Below are positions 25,981 through 34,532 of a stretch of 64,000 bases of DNA, in pieces (the first letter of the stretch is position 1; the number at the start of each line of letters is the position of its first letter). This DNA comes from Planococcus sp. ISL-109 (GTDB lineage Bacteria; Bacillota; Bacilli; Bacillales_A; Planococcaceae): the NCBI RefSeq assembly GCF_018613655.1, contig NZ_JAGGPW010000004.1, positions 586,627-650,626 of the forward strand. The letters are read 5' to 3'. Below the pieces are notes generated by a model that ran no database searches, was not told the origin of the DNA, and was given only the letters and a program-made list of their open reading frames with translations. The position numbers and the translations under genes were made by a program.

Positions 25981-27837
25981 ATGACTTCAATCAATCGCTT
26001 TATCCAGTTTAATAACGAAACGGTCGATACACGCCTTTTGAGCCGTATGGAAAAATTGGCGAGAGCGCTGGCATGCGCGCCGTATTTGCGCCTGACGACA
26101 CGCAAATTGTGGGAATTCCGTCCGTCTGAAGGAGCCATATCGATGAGTGTTTTTTGGCGCCACCGGCCCAAAGAGATTGAACAGCTAGGCTACCTTTCAG
26201 ACATTTATTTGATGAGTGCCGGTTTTTGGCGTCATTTTGATTTGCTGGCGTGGCGGGACTTTCAAATGACTCGTACAAAATTGCCGGAGCTCGCCGCCCA
26301 ATTATTGCTGCTGGCGGAGGAATTCCGCTTGAGCGACCTGGTGGTTGCAGAACGCCCAGGAACTCAAAAAGCTTTTCAAGTGAGAGAACAAACAGTCAGC
26401 GGTTTCCATGCCGACCAGTTAAAGCAAAACAGGCAAAAAGCCTTTTGGGCCGATGCGTTCATCAACGCCGCGTACTTGAAGCTGCGGGGAAGAGATGTAT
26501 CGGTGAGCGACGGTGTGGACGAGCTGTTTTTCACGTGGACGGAATTATTTAGTGCCGAATCGACGGTGGATTCCGCTCGTATCGTCACAAAACTCCTGCC
26601 CCGTTTGGAGTATCTTTTGGAAGCCGACGCATTGCATACGTATTATACGTTCGGCGAAGCGGCTGAGAAAACGCCGCCAACTCGATATCACGAAGGCATA
26701 AAAGCGGATCAGGCGGAACCGGAAGATGAGATAGAGACTATCGAAGAGTGGTTCCAGTCATGGCACCGCGAGACACAATTGGATGATGCCGCTGCGCTTG
26801 AATATGAACTCGAGCGAGGAGATTCAAAACTTGCGGAAGGTGGACGTGAAGAGGAAGGTTCGGGGGAAGTCGAACAGACCGGTACCGGCGACTCGAAGGG
26901 TGAGCACCGGGAAGACAACGATGCAGAAGAGCGCCGTAAGGATGAGCGGCGCCCGAAAAAAGCTTATGGCCGTTTCGGTTCTGCAAACGACGGGGTGGTT
27001 TATTACGAATCACGCATCGATCCAGTGACGCAAGATCGCCAGCAATTGCTCAAGTGGCGCAGCGAACAAGCGCCGTATGTCCGGGCATTGTTGAAAGAAA
27101 TGCAAAAGCGCATGCAGCAGCGGGAAGAAAGCGTACGGACGAATTTGCATGCTGGCCGTTTGTCGAAAAAATTATTGCCGCTCGTCACGGACGAGCGCCC
27201 AAAACCTTTTTACCGCAAAACCGCCCCTTCAAAACAGCTCGACGCAGTATTCACCTTGTTGATCGATGGTTCGGCTTCGATGGTCGATAAACTGGACGAG
27301 ACGAAACAAGCTGTTCTGTTGTTCCACGATGTGTTGCGAGCGTTGCGCATTCCGCATGAAATTGCCTTGTTTTATGAAGATGCCTACGAGGCTGGAGACA
27401 CTATGCAGCCTAATTACTTCGAATGGATTCATAAGTTCGCCGACGGGACAATAGATCATGCAGAGCAGATTTTATCGCTCGATGCTCATGAAGACAACCG
27501 GGACGGGTTCGCCATTCGCTGGATGGCGGACCGCGTAAAGCTGCGTCCAGAGAAGCACCGCTTTATGTTGGTGTTCTCCGACGGTGAGCCGTCCGCTTAT
27601 AACTACGCGGACAATGGAGTGGTCGATACCGCACAAGCTGTTGCGGAAACCGAGAAGTTGGGCATTGAAGTGATGCACCTGTTTCTCAGCCGCGAACCGA
27701 CGAGCGAGGAGCAGGCTGCGTTTTATCGGATGCTGTACGGCAACAAGTCGGTCAGCGCCGATTCGTTGGAGCAGTTCGTCGACCAGACATTGCGCTTATT
27801 AAAGCGGACTTTGCACTTGGTCATACAGGCTCTGTAA
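25981..27837 (+). CDS. yojO: VWA-domain protein (YojO/NorD-like)
   Basis: A 618-residue soluble protein. The N-terminal half is helical, the middle (about 235-330) is very acidic and low in complexity (EEGSGEVEQTGTGDSKG), and the C-terminal third (about 420-600) is a von Willebrand A domain with an intact MIDAS motif LIDGSASMVDK. It is the expected partner of the MoxR ATPase nine bases upstream. The length and layout match NorD/CbbO-type proteins. No membrane segment is visible. A terminator shared with the opposing yaaN gene follows. Confidence 0.88.
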   Translation: MTSINRFIQFNNETVDTRLLSRMEKLARALACAPYLRLTTRKLWEFRPSEGAISMSVFWRHRPKEIEQLGYLSDIYLMSAGFWRHFDLLAWRDFQMTRTKLPELAAQLLLLAEEFRLSDLVVAERPGTQKAFQVREQTVSGFHADQLKQNRQKAFWADAFINAAYLKLRGRDVSVSDGVDELFFTWTELFSAESTVDSARIVTKLLPRLEYLLEADALHTYYTFGEAAEKTPPTRYHEGIKADQAEPEDEIETIEEWFQSWHRETQLDDAAALEYELERGDSKLAEGGREEEGSGEVEQTGTGDSKGEHREDNDAEERRKDERRPKKAYGRFGSANDGVVYYESRIDPVTQDRQQLLKWRSEQAPYVRALLKEMQKRMQQREESVRTNLHAGRLSKKLLPLVTDERPKPFYRKTAPSKQLDAVFTLLIDGSASMVDKLDETKQAVLLFHDVLRALRIPHEIALFYEDAYEAGDTMQPNYFEWIHKFADGTIDHAEQILSLDAHEDNRDGFAIRWMADRVKLRPEKHRFMLVFSDGEPSAYNYADNGVVDTAQAVAETEKLGIEVMHLFLSREPTSEEQAAFYRMLYGNKSVSADSLEQFVDQTLRLLKRTLHLVIQAL

Positions 27838-27864
27838 TGTAAACACGGAAACTTACGACAACAG

Positions 27865-27901
27865 AAAAAAGCCTCCGCACTGTATGCGGAGGCTTTTTTC
27901 G
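27865..27901. terminator. Bidirectional terminator between yojO and yaaN
   Basis: The stem AAAAGCCTCCGCA/TGCGGAGGCTTTT with a short loop, and A/T runs on both sides. Confidence 0.9.
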
Positions 27902-29071
27902 TTAGTTATTTTCATGGCCATCATGGATGGCAAGCAATCGCTGTTTCAAGTCTTCTTCCATACGGCCGATTTCGAGCTCTGCCGCTTTGCGGCTGCGGCG
28001 GCCTTCTGCTTGGATTTTTAAGGTTTCTTCGATCGTCTCCAGCAGGTTTTCCTGCGTTTGCTTCAAAGTTTCGATCTCGACGATGCCGCGCTCGTTTTCG
28101 CGTGCGGTTTCGATCGAATTCATTTTTAGCATTTCGGAGTTCTTCAAAAGCAGCTCGTTCGTCGTAGACGTCACTTGTTTTTGTGCTTCTACGGCTTTCA
28201 TTTGCTTGTTCAAAGTTAGGGCGATCGCAATCTGGTTTTTCCATAATGGGATGGACGTCATGATGGAAGATTGGATCTTTTCCGCCAAAGTTTGATTCGT
28301 TTGTTGGATCATGCGGATTTGCGGTGCGCTTTGGATGGTGATTTGGCGCGACAACTGCAAATCGTAAAGCCGTTTTTCCAGGCGATCCACATACTGGACC
28401 ATATCGCTGACTTCCTGATAGGCCATTTGATCATTGGATGCTTCCGCTTTTTTGCGCAAAGCAGGAATGGTTTCGTTCATGATTTCGTCGCGCTTGATTT
28501 CGGCGGCAGCGATATAGACGTTCAACGCTTGAAAATAGGTTTTGTTTTGATCATACAATTGTTCAAGCATCTGCACATCTTCGAGCAAGCCGCGTTTTGA
28601 ATGGTCCAGCTGGATGCTGATGCGGTCGACTTGTGTGCTTAATTTTTGGTATTTGCTCATCATTTCCTGCACCGAGAATTTCGCACGGCTGAAAATCTTG
28701 CGGAGTCCGTTCTGTTTTTTCTGCGTCAATTCTTCCGGATTTAATTGCTGCAGTTTTTTCATAAGGTCATGCAGCACATCACCGACAGGGCCGATATCTT
28801 TTTGCTGGACGTGATCGAGCATTTTATGGGAAAACTGGCTTAATTGATTTTGGGCATTCGCGCCGTATGTGAGGATTGCTTCACGGTTGCCGGTTGGGAT
28901 CTGCTTTGCCAGTTCATGCGCTTTTTTCTGCTCTTCTGTGCTCAGGCGATCCAATAATGCTACCGGTCGCCCATCTTGTTGCGTCAACTGCGTTTCTTTG
29001 GAAGTTTCCTCCATTCCAAACGGCGTGCCAAGAAGTTCATCCAGCTCATTTCTCGTCTGATTGTTGGTCAT
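27902..29071 (-). CDS. yaaN: Toxic anion resistance protein, TelA/YaaN family
   Basis: A 389-residue, almost wholly alpha-helical protein of the TelA family (KIFSRAKFSVQEMMSKYQK, QLDHSKRGLLEDVQMLEQLY, MTSIPLWKNQIAIALTLNKQ). The family is linked to tellurite and cell-envelope stress resistance but the mechanism is unknown. ATG 29071 lies after AAAGGAGACC; the frame stays open upstream, but that part is inside xpaC. The gene overlaps xpaC by 26 bases, so the two are translated together, as in B. subtilis xpaC-yaaN. Confidence 0.92.
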   Translation of the reverse strand: MTNNQTRNELDELLGTPFGMEETSKETQLTQQDGRPVALLDRLSTEEQKKAHELAKQIPTGNREAILTYGANAQNQLSQFSHKMLDHVQQKDIGPVGDVLHDLMKKLQQLNPEELTQKKQNGLRKIFSRAKFSVQEMMSKYQKLSTQVDRISIQLDHSKRGLLEDVQMLEQLYDQNKTYFQALNVYIAAAEIKRDEIMNETIPALRKKAEASNDQMAYQEVSDMVQYVDRLEKRLYDLQLSRQITIQSAPQIRMIQQTNQTLAEKIQSSIMTSIPLWKNQIAIALTLNKQMKAVEAQKQVTSTTNELLLKNSEMLKMNSIETARENERGIVEIETLKQTQENLLETIEETLKIQAEGRRSRKAAELEIGRMEEDLKQRLLAIHDGHENN

Positions 29072-29750
29072 TGTCCAGGTCTCCTTTGAATTCGATTTGC
29101 TTTTGTTGATTAAGTGTCCGCACATGATGTTGATCGACCGAAAGCCGCGCATAGTCGAGCTCCATCCGCAATTGCTCGACATCGGTCGATAACACCCGTT
29201 TCAAATCTGCTTCCATGACGTGCTGCAAAGAGCGCAGCATGTCGCGTGTTTCTTGAAGTGCTATGCGCATTTCCATGTCTTTTATCGGTTGCCCGACCAG
29301 TAAGCTGTATTTCTCGGTCAGTTCAATCGCCGAATCGAGATGTGAGTAGAAGAATGGTTCCGCCAAATAGAATTTCCGCGGATTCTGCTGCACGATGAGC
29401 AGTATTTTGTTAGCGACTTTGACCATATCCATCAATTGCTTGAATGAGGAAATGGAACGTACTTTATAGTATTGGCTTTGCAATGTTTTTATTTTTTCTT
29501 TGCCTTCCTTAATTTGCACACGAATGCTTCGGTATTCACTGCGTGTCATGCCGAGCTGTTTGGAATCGCTCGATAACTGATATTGTTTTATCGATGTATT
29601 GCTGGCAAAGTAAGTGCCTGCAGCAACTGCTCCTGAAGCGAGTAATCCGATTTCTGCACCTAAATACAAAATCGGAAACATAACGGACATAAGAGGGAGG
29701 CTGACCGATTGTCTTTTGATAAAGTTTTCGATCGGCTTAATGGGCTTCAT
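29046..29750 (-). CDS. xpaC: XpaC family protein
   Basis: A 234-residue protein of the XpaC family, named after 5-bromo-4-chloroindolyl phosphate hydrolysis. Near the N-terminus are two hydrophobic stretches (MSVMFPILYLGA and LLASGAVAAGTYF), so it is probably membrane-bound; the remainder is helical and charged. ATG 29750 is preceded by TAAGGAGGT, and the family's conserved sequence starts here. It is the first gene of the xpaC-yaaN pair. The phosphatase activity implied by the name is not supported by any visible catalytic motif. Confidence 0.82.
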   Translation of the reverse strand: MKPIKPIENFIKRQSVSLPLMSVMFPILYLGAEIGLLASGAVAAGTYFASNTSIKQYQLSSDSKQLGMTRSEYRSIRVQIKEGKEKIKTLQSQYYKVRSISSFKQLMDMVKVANKILLIVQQNPRKFYLAEPFFYSHLDSAIELTEKYSLLVGQPIKDMEMRIALQETRDMLRSLQHVMEADLKRVLSTDVEQLRMELDYARLSVDQHHVRTLNQQKQIEFKGDLDNDQQSDEK

Positions 29751-29991
29751 GCTGTAAACCTCCTTAACGGCTACTAAACTATACGTACTGCACGGCAAAA
29801 AGTTTCATGACGCGCATCTCTAGCCTCTATTTTACGTGAAGACACTAGCCAATACAAACTTGCGAACCTTTCAAGCAACCTGCATAACCACTTTACAAAT
29901 TCCCGAAAATTTGACACAATGCTTATAAGGAAACTTGCAGAAGGCAAAGAAAACACAATTTGAAATAAAATCAGAAAGTTTTTAGATTTGT
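29751..29991. other. Divergent intergenic region between xpaC and cspA
   Basis: An AT-rich stretch with no gene I can support. A TATAGT hexamer on the minus strand about 40 bases before xpaC could be its -10, but the -35 is poor. TTGACA near 29911 has no -10 at a proper distance. Confidence 0.3.
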
Positions 29992-30019
29992 TTGACTTTT
30001 ATAGTCAATTTGATATAAT
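29992..30019 (+). promoter_or_regulatory. Strong sigma-A promoter of the cold-shock gene
   Basis: TTGACT and a perfect TATAAT are separated by 16 bases. Transcription would start near 30026, giving a leader of about 145 bases before the cold-shock gene. Confidence 0.8.
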
Positions 30020-30054
30020 AAAGGTAATTCAACATACGAACACCCACAACAGCT

Positions 30055-30117
30055 ATTCACATATTCCCAAAAGTGATCAGCAAGTGATGGTACTTTTGGT
30101 AATATGTGAATTTTTTT
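30055..30117 (+). promoter_or_regulatory. Terminator-like hairpin in the cspA leader
   Basis: Arms 30055-30074 and 30092-30111 pair over 20 bases with one mismatch, enclose a 17-base loop and are followed by seven T's. It lies inside the untranslated leader between the promoter and the gene, so it could act as an attenuator. A further segment (30126-30136, ATTCGCATATT) can pair with the right arm (30101-30111) using one G-U pair, giving a competing structure. Function is inferred. Confidence 0.6.
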
Positions 30118-30169
30118 AACGGGAAATTCGCATATTGAAAAAATTTTTTACCACAGGAGGTAATTTAAA

Positions 30170-30370
30170 ATGCAAGAAGGTACAGTGAAATGGTTTAACT
30201 CAGAAAAAGGTTTTGGCTTCATCGAAGTTGAAGGTGGAGACGACGTGTTCGTTCACTTCTCAGCGATCCAAGGCGATGGCTTTAAAACGCTTGACGAAGG
30301 ACAACGCGTAGAATTTGAAGTAGAGGAAGGCAACCGCGGACCTCAAGCTACTAACGTAACTAAACTTTAA
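30170..30370 (+). CDS. cspA: Cold-shock protein, CspA/CspB family
   Basis: A 66-residue OB-fold RNA chaperone. RNP1 is KGFGFIEV and RNP2 VFVHFSAI; the start [17 protein letters not shown] and end [10 protein letters not shown] are typical. It binds single-stranded RNA and DNA, melting secondary structure in the cold and during active growth. The ribosome site CAGGAGGT is ideal. The gene has its own strong promoter and a long leader with a terminator-like hairpin. A terminator follows the gene. The assigned symbol is generic; paralogues would be named B, C or D by organism. Confidence 0.97.
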   Translation: MQEGTVKWFNSEKGFGFIEVEGGDDVFVHFSAIQGDGFKTLDEGQRVEFEVEEGNRGPQATNVTKL

Positions 30371-30375
30371 TTCTC

Positions 30376-30410
30376 CAAAGAGCTGCCGACCTCGGCAGCT
30401 CTTTTTTTCT
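30376..30410 (+). terminator. Terminator after cspA
   Basis: The stem AAGAGCTGCCGA/TCGGCAGCTCTT with a CC loop and a seven-T run. Confidence 0.9.
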
Positions 30411-30511
30411 ATAGCATTTAACTTTGTGCTTGCTTCTATTGTTTACTATTACTTGTTATTTGGGTATATCTTAATTAGGTTGCTACTGACTGATAAAAGG
30501 GGGATATATTC

Positions 30512-30718
30512 ATGCAAGGAAAAGTGAAAGAATTCAATGATGATAAAGGCTTCGGCTATATTGAAGGCGATACAGGGGAATTGTTCTATTTCGAAACAAT
30601 TAACATCAATGAAGCCGGTTTTCGCCGCTTCGTACCAAATCAGCACGTAGAATTCACGGTTTATGACGGGGCACCCGACAAAGAGCGGGTCGCGACAAAC
30701 GTCACCTTAGTTTTTTAA
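30512..30718 (+). CDS. Divergent cold-shock-domain protein
   Basis: A 68-residue protein with a recognisable cold-shock domain. RNP1 is kept as KGFGYIEG, but the RNP2 strand reads LFYFETIN instead of VFVHFSAI, so the second nucleic-acid contact surface is altered. The ATG follows AAAGGGGGAT. It lies 140 bases after cspA with a terminator between, so it has its own promoter. The next gene (YkvA-like) follows after 24 bases and may be co-transcribed. It may be a specialised RNA-binding protein or a paralogue that lost strong binding. Confidence 0.82.
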   Translation: MQGKVKEFNDDKGFGYIEGDTGELFYFETININEAGFRRFVPNQHVEFTVYDGAPDKERVATNVTLVF

Positions 30719-30742
30719 CTGGGACATGAGGGGGAAAACAGC

Positions 30743-31219
30743 ATGGTGAACGAATATTTAAGCAAGCCACTGCCAAGTGAAAAGCAGCAGCAGGATTTCT
30801 ATCAGAAATTGCGAGTAAGAGTACACAATTGGATGGAATCGAAATCGCTGAAATTGGATTCTGCGGGCCAATTTGTATTTTTTGCGCCGGATCTTTTTCA
30901 CTTATTGACACGCTTGCTGCTCGACAGCCGAATCGATAAAAAAAGCAGAGCATATGTCGGTGCCGGCGTTTTGTACTTTATGGCGCCGATCGATTTGATT
31001 CCGGAAATCTTGATCGGTCCAGCCGGTTATATGGACGATGTCATCGTCGCGGTCTATGTGATCAACACGATCTTAAATAAATTCCCGCGCGAAGTCGTTA
31101 CCGAACACTGGGCAGGCGATGAAGATTTATTGAAGGTACTCGGAAAATTAGCCGGCTCCGGCAATAAGCTGACTTCCAAACTGCCAGCAGGCCGAGTCAT
31201 CAAACGTTTTTTGAAATAA
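30743..31219 (+). CDS. DUF1232 (YkvA family) membrane protein
   Basis: A 158-residue protein containing the DUF1232 motif: KKSRAYVGAGVLYFMAPIDLIPE, followed by YMDDVIVAVYVINTIL. This block carries one or two membrane segments and the signature P-x-D-L-I-P-E. The N-terminal third is polar. The function of the family is unknown. The ATG follows GAGGGGGAAAAC, and a strong terminator shared with the opposing ABC-F gene follows. Confidence 0.85.
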   Translation: MVNEYLSKPLPSEKQQQDFYQKLRVRVHNWMESKSLKLDSAGQFVFFAPDLFHLLTRLLLDSRIDKKSRAYVGAGVLYFMAPIDLIPEILIGPAGYMDDVIVAVYVINTILNKFPREVVTEHWAGDEDLLKVLGKLAGSGNKLTSKLPAGRVIKRFLK

Positions 31220-31236
31220 ATTGACGCAAGAAATAT

Positions 31237-31277
31237 AAACCCCCCGCAGAAATTCATTTTCTGCGGGGGGTTTTTTA
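31237..31277. terminator. Bidirectional terminator
   Basis: The stem AAACCCCCCGCAGAAA/TTTCTGCGGGGGGTTT followed by T's; A run on the left side serves the minus strand gene. Confidence 0.92.
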
Positions 31278-31288
31278 CTCAATGCGAG

Positions 31289-32896
31289 TTATTTGGCGAT
31301 GCCTTGTGTTTCTTTCCATTCTAGATACTCATCATAAGTCAGCTGCTTGTCGAGGATCGAACCGTCTTCACGGATTTCAATCACGCGGTTTGCAACCGTC
31401 TGGATAAACTGATGGTCATGGGAAGTGAAGACCATGGCGCCTTTAAAGGCGATCATGCCGTTGTTCAAAGCTTGGATCGATTCAAGGTCCAAGTGGTTGG
31501 TCGGTTCATCCAATAACAGGACGTTGGCGTGTGCCAGCATCATTTTCGAAAGCATGCAACGCACTTTTTCGCCGCCTGATAAAACAGAAGGCTTCTTTTT
31601 CACTTCTTCGCCGGAGAATAGCATTCTGCCGAGGAAGCCGCGCAGGAAAGTTTCACTTTCATCTTCTGGTGAGTATTGGCGCAGCCAATCCACCAATGAT
31701 GTTTCAGTGCCTTCGAAGTATTTGGTGTTGTCGATCGGCAAGTAAGCGCGTGATGTGGTGACGCCCCAGCGAGCTGAACCGGCAGCTGGTTGGTCTTCTT
31801 CAGCCAGAATGCGGAGAAGAGCCGATTTTGCAAGCGGTTCGCCGACGAGGACGATTTTATCGTCTTTATTCAAGTTAAAGCTGATATTGTTCAATAACTG
31901 CGTGCCATCCACTGTTTGGCTGACATCTTTTACCGTCAACACATCATTGCCGATTTCACGGCCGACGGTGAAGTTGACGAATGGATATTTACGGGAAGAA
32001 GGTCGTATGTCGTCAAGCTCGATTTTATCAAGCATTTTCTTCCGTGATGTCGCCTGCTTTGATTTCGAAGCATTGGCGGAGAAACGGGCGATAAAGGCTT
32101 GAAGCTCTTTGATCTTTTCTTCTTTCTTCGAGTTCTGATCAGATGCCAAACGGGTTGCCAATTGGCTTGATTCGTACCAGAAGTCGTAGTTCCCGACATA
32201 AAGCTGAATTTTACCGAAGTCAAGGTCAGCGATATGCGTACATACTTTATTCAGGAAGTGGCGGTCATGCGATACGACGATGACGGTGTTGGCAAAGTTG
32301 ATGAGGAATTCTTCCAGCCACTGGATGGCTTTCAAGTCCAGATGGTTGGTCGGCTCATCGAGCAAGAGAACATCAGGTTTACCGAATAAAGCCTGTGCCA
32401 AAAGCACTTTCACTTTATCAGAACCGGATAGTTCAGACATTTTCTTGTCATGAAGTTGTTCAGAAATGCCAAGGCCCTGCAACAGGATTGCGGCTTCGGA
32501 TTCAGCTTCCCAACCGTTCAGTTCGGCGAATTCGCCTTCAAGTTCAGCAGCGCGCATGCCGTCTTCATCAGAGAAGTCCTCTTTCATGTAGATGGCGTTT
32601 TTCTCGGACATGACTTCATATAACTTCTTATGGCCCATAATAACGGTCTCAAGAACAGCGTGCTCTTCGTATTCAAAATGGTTTTGCTTTAATACAGCAA
32701 GGCGTTCGCCTGATCCCATATAGACATTTCCGGATTGTGCTTCAAGTTCACCAGAAAGAATTTTGATGAACGTCGATTTTCCGGCACCATTGGCACCAAT
32801 CAATCCGTAGCAATTGCCCGGGTTGAATTGGATGTTAACATCTTCAAACAATTTGCGGTCGCCAAAACGCAAGCTTACATCATTTACTGCTATCAT
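31289..32896 (-). CDS. ykpA: ABC-F family ATPase, YkpA/YbiT type
   Basis: A 535-residue soluble protein with two ABC ATPase domains and a charged linker (about 245-290), the layout of ABC-F translation factors that act at the ribosomal exit site. NBD1 is intact: GANGAGKST, signature LSGSDKVK, Walker B VLLLDEPTNHLD. NBD2 has signature LSGGEKVR and Walker B VLLLDEPTNHLD, but its Walker A reads VGEPLAKSALL, apparently one residue shorter than the GENDIAKTT type of the family. ATG 32896 follows TAGGAGGACG. The family has no membrane domain and is not a transporter. Confidence 0.92.
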   Translation of the reverse strand: MIAVNDVSLRFGDRKLFEDVNIQFNPGNCYGLIGANGAGKSTFIKILSGELEAQSGNVYMGSGERLAVLKQNHFEYEEHAVLETVIMGHKKLYEVMSEKNAIYMKEDFSDEDGMRAAELEGEFAELNGWEAESEAAILLQGLGISEQLHDKKMSELSGSDKVKVLLAQALFGKPDVLLLDEPTNHLDLKAIQWLEEFLINFANTVIVVSHDRHFLNKVCTHIADLDFGKIQLYVGNYDFWYESSQLATRLASDQNSKKEEKIKELQAFIARFSANASKSKQATSRKKMLDKIELDDIRPSSRKYPFVNFTVGREIGNDVLTVKDVSQTVDGTQLLNNISFNLNKDDKIVLVGEPLAKSALLRILAEEDQPAAGSARWGVTTSRAYLPIDNTKYFEGTETSLVDWLRQYSPEDESETFLRGFLGRMLFSGEEVKKKPSVLSGGEKVRCMLSKMMLAHANVLLLDEPTNHLDLESIQALNNGMIAFKGAMVFTSHDHQFIQTVANRVIEIREDGSILDKQLTYDEYLEWKETQGIAK

Positions 32897-32930
32897 TAAT
32901 ATTCGTCCTCCTAAAATTCACAATATGAAT

Positions 32931-32959
32931 AGTATAACATATAACATGGATAGACCCAA
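32931..32959 (-). promoter_or_regulatory. Possible promoter of the ABC-F gene
   Basis: On the minus strand TTGGGT and TATACT are 17 bases apart, 35 bases before the gene. Confidence 0.4.
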
Positions 32960-33008
32960 AACCGGTAGCGTTCTAAGGTCTTGTCGGCTAAACTGATAAA
33001 AGAGGTCG

Positions 33009-33242
33009 TTATCGGCTTTTCCTTTTTATATAAGCTTCTAATTGGCCCAGTTCTTTATTGAGGAGATACTCCATTTGGACATATTCGCGTCTGCCCGGAA
33101 CATGCTCGGGTGTAAGGCCTTTCATTGAATAAATAAAGTAATAGCCGCCGATTTGGCGGAACAGCACAACGACGTGTGGGAACTCATCGAATGTCGCTTT
33201 TATATTATATCGTTTTGCGTAGCTCCAATTTATGAGCTTCAT
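33009..33242 (-). CDS. Small hypothetical protein, 77 aa
   Basis: A basic 77-residue protein (MKLINWSYAKRYNIKATFDEF, ending EAYIKRKSR) with an aromatic patch but no membrane segment. A modest ribosome-site-like GGCGGGTT precedes the ATG. I do not recognise a family. It lies upstream of the ABC-F gene on the same strand, separated by about 110 bases that contain a promoter-like sequence. Confidence 0.6.
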   Translation of the reverse strand: MKLINWSYAKRYNIKATFDEFPHVVVLFRQIGGYYFIYSMKGLTPEHVPGRREYVQMEYLLNKELGQLEAYIKRKSR

Positions 33243-33328
33243 CTTGCAACCCGCCTTTCCTGTCTTAATTTTAATGGGAACGGCTAGAGGAACACAAGTT
33301 TGGTGTCGAGGGCAGAAGGGGAGAAGTC

Positions 33329-34501
33329 ATGAAAAACATTGTGGAAAAGCGGCCAGTCACATGGACCATATTCGCTATATTATTAGTGGCACTGAATCTG
33401 CGTCCGGCCATCTCATCGATCGGCCCGATGCTTGAACCAATCCGTACAGACCTGGCGCTGTCACACGGTCAAGTGAGTTTGCTGACAGCGGTGCCAGTTC
33501 TGTGCATGGGGCTTTTCGCGCCCGCTGCCATTGTTTTCAACCGCCGCTTCGGTTTAAAGCCATCGATCGGATGTTTGCTCGCGGTTATCGGGGTTTTCAC
33601 CTTGGCGCGCGGATTCTGGCCGACTTACACCAACCTTTTAATCAGTTCGTTTTTTATCGGCATCGCCATCGCAATCATCGGCCCGATGTTATCCGCCATG
33701 ATCAAGCGTGACTTTCCTTTTCGAACAGCATCGTTGATCGGCGTTTATTCGTTCGGTATGGGACTCGGTGCCACGCTGGCCGCTGGCTTGACGAGTGTCG
33801 TCTATGCCAGCTCCGGCTGGCCGATAGGGCTTGCAGTGTGGTCTGTGCTTGCGCTGATTGCGATCATCGTTTGGATCCGGATGCCAGCAAGCAGTCCCGC
33901 AACACCACAAGAAGCGGCAGCGGTTTTAACGATTAGCGGCAGCCCCTGGAAAAACCGTAAGGCGTGGTATATGCTATTGTTTTTCGGATTTCAATCCGCG
34001 TTGTTTTTCTCTATGCTAACTTGGCTCGCTCCGATTGCAATCGACAAAGGCATGAGCGTTCTCGCAGCAGGCGGAGTGGTCACTTTGATGACCGCTGTGC
34101 AGATTGTCTGCAATATCACCATCCCGCTCTTGTTCGAACGCTACCCGAACCGTTTTTCCTGGGTGCTGTTCGTCTTGGGATTTGGCGTGGCTGGGGTTCT
34201 ACTATTGATGGTTGCCGGAACCACGGCAATTTGGGTAGCAGCTGCATTGATTGGGGTAGCGCTGGGTGGTTTGTTCCCGATAGCATTGCTTATGCCGCTG
34301 GATGCGACCGATTCCTCAGATGAAGCGAACAGCTGGGCTGCCATGACCCAATCGGGCGGCTATCTGATTTCTGCATTTATGCCTTTTGTCATCGGTTTGA
34401 TCTATGATCAGACAGGGAATCACGACATTAGCCTGCTCATGTTTTTGATATTTATCGCTTTGATGATTGTGTTCGCGCATCTGCTTAATAAAAACTCTTG
34501 A
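33329..34501 (+). CDS. MFS transporter, CynX/NimT family
   Basis: A 390-residue carrier with twelve predicted membrane spans. The early LNLRPAISSIGPMLEPIRTDL is the signature of the CynX/NimT group (related to cyanate and 2-nitroimidazole transporters, and B. subtilis YycB). The central loop (about residues 185-205, PASSPATPQEAA) separates the two six-span halves. ATG 33329 follows AAGGGGAGAAGTC. The substrate is unknown; relatives export or import small anions or drugs. No regulator gene is adjacent. Confidence 0.9.
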   Translation: MKNIVEKRPVTWTIFAILLVALNLRPAISSIGPMLEPIRTDLALSHGQVSLLTAVPVLCMGLFAPAAIVFNRRFGLKPSIGCLLAVIGVFTLARGFWPTYTNLLISSFFIGIAIAIIGPMLSAMIKRDFPFRTASLIGVYSFGMGLGATLAAGLTSVVYASSGWPIGLAVWSVLALIAIIVWIRMPASSPATPQEAAAVLTISGSPWKNRKAWYMLLFFGFQSALFFSMLTWLAPIAIDKGMSVLAAGGVVTLMTAVQIVCNITIPLLFERYPNRFSWVLFVLGFGVAGVLLLMVAGTTAIWVAAALIGVALGGLFPIALLMPLDATDSSDEANSWAAMTQSGGYLISAFMPFVIGLIYDQTGNHDISLLMFLIFIALMIVFAHLLNKNS

Positions 34502-34532
34502 TATCTTGCTTTGAAGGCTGCGCTACCGCTAA

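Noticed and set aside
11795-30088. The 15-mer AAGTGATCAGCAAGT occurs near 11795 and again near 30072
   Set aside because: A few exact 15-mer pairs are expected by chance in 64 kb, and the flanks are unrelated; one copy is just the loop of the csp leader hairpin.
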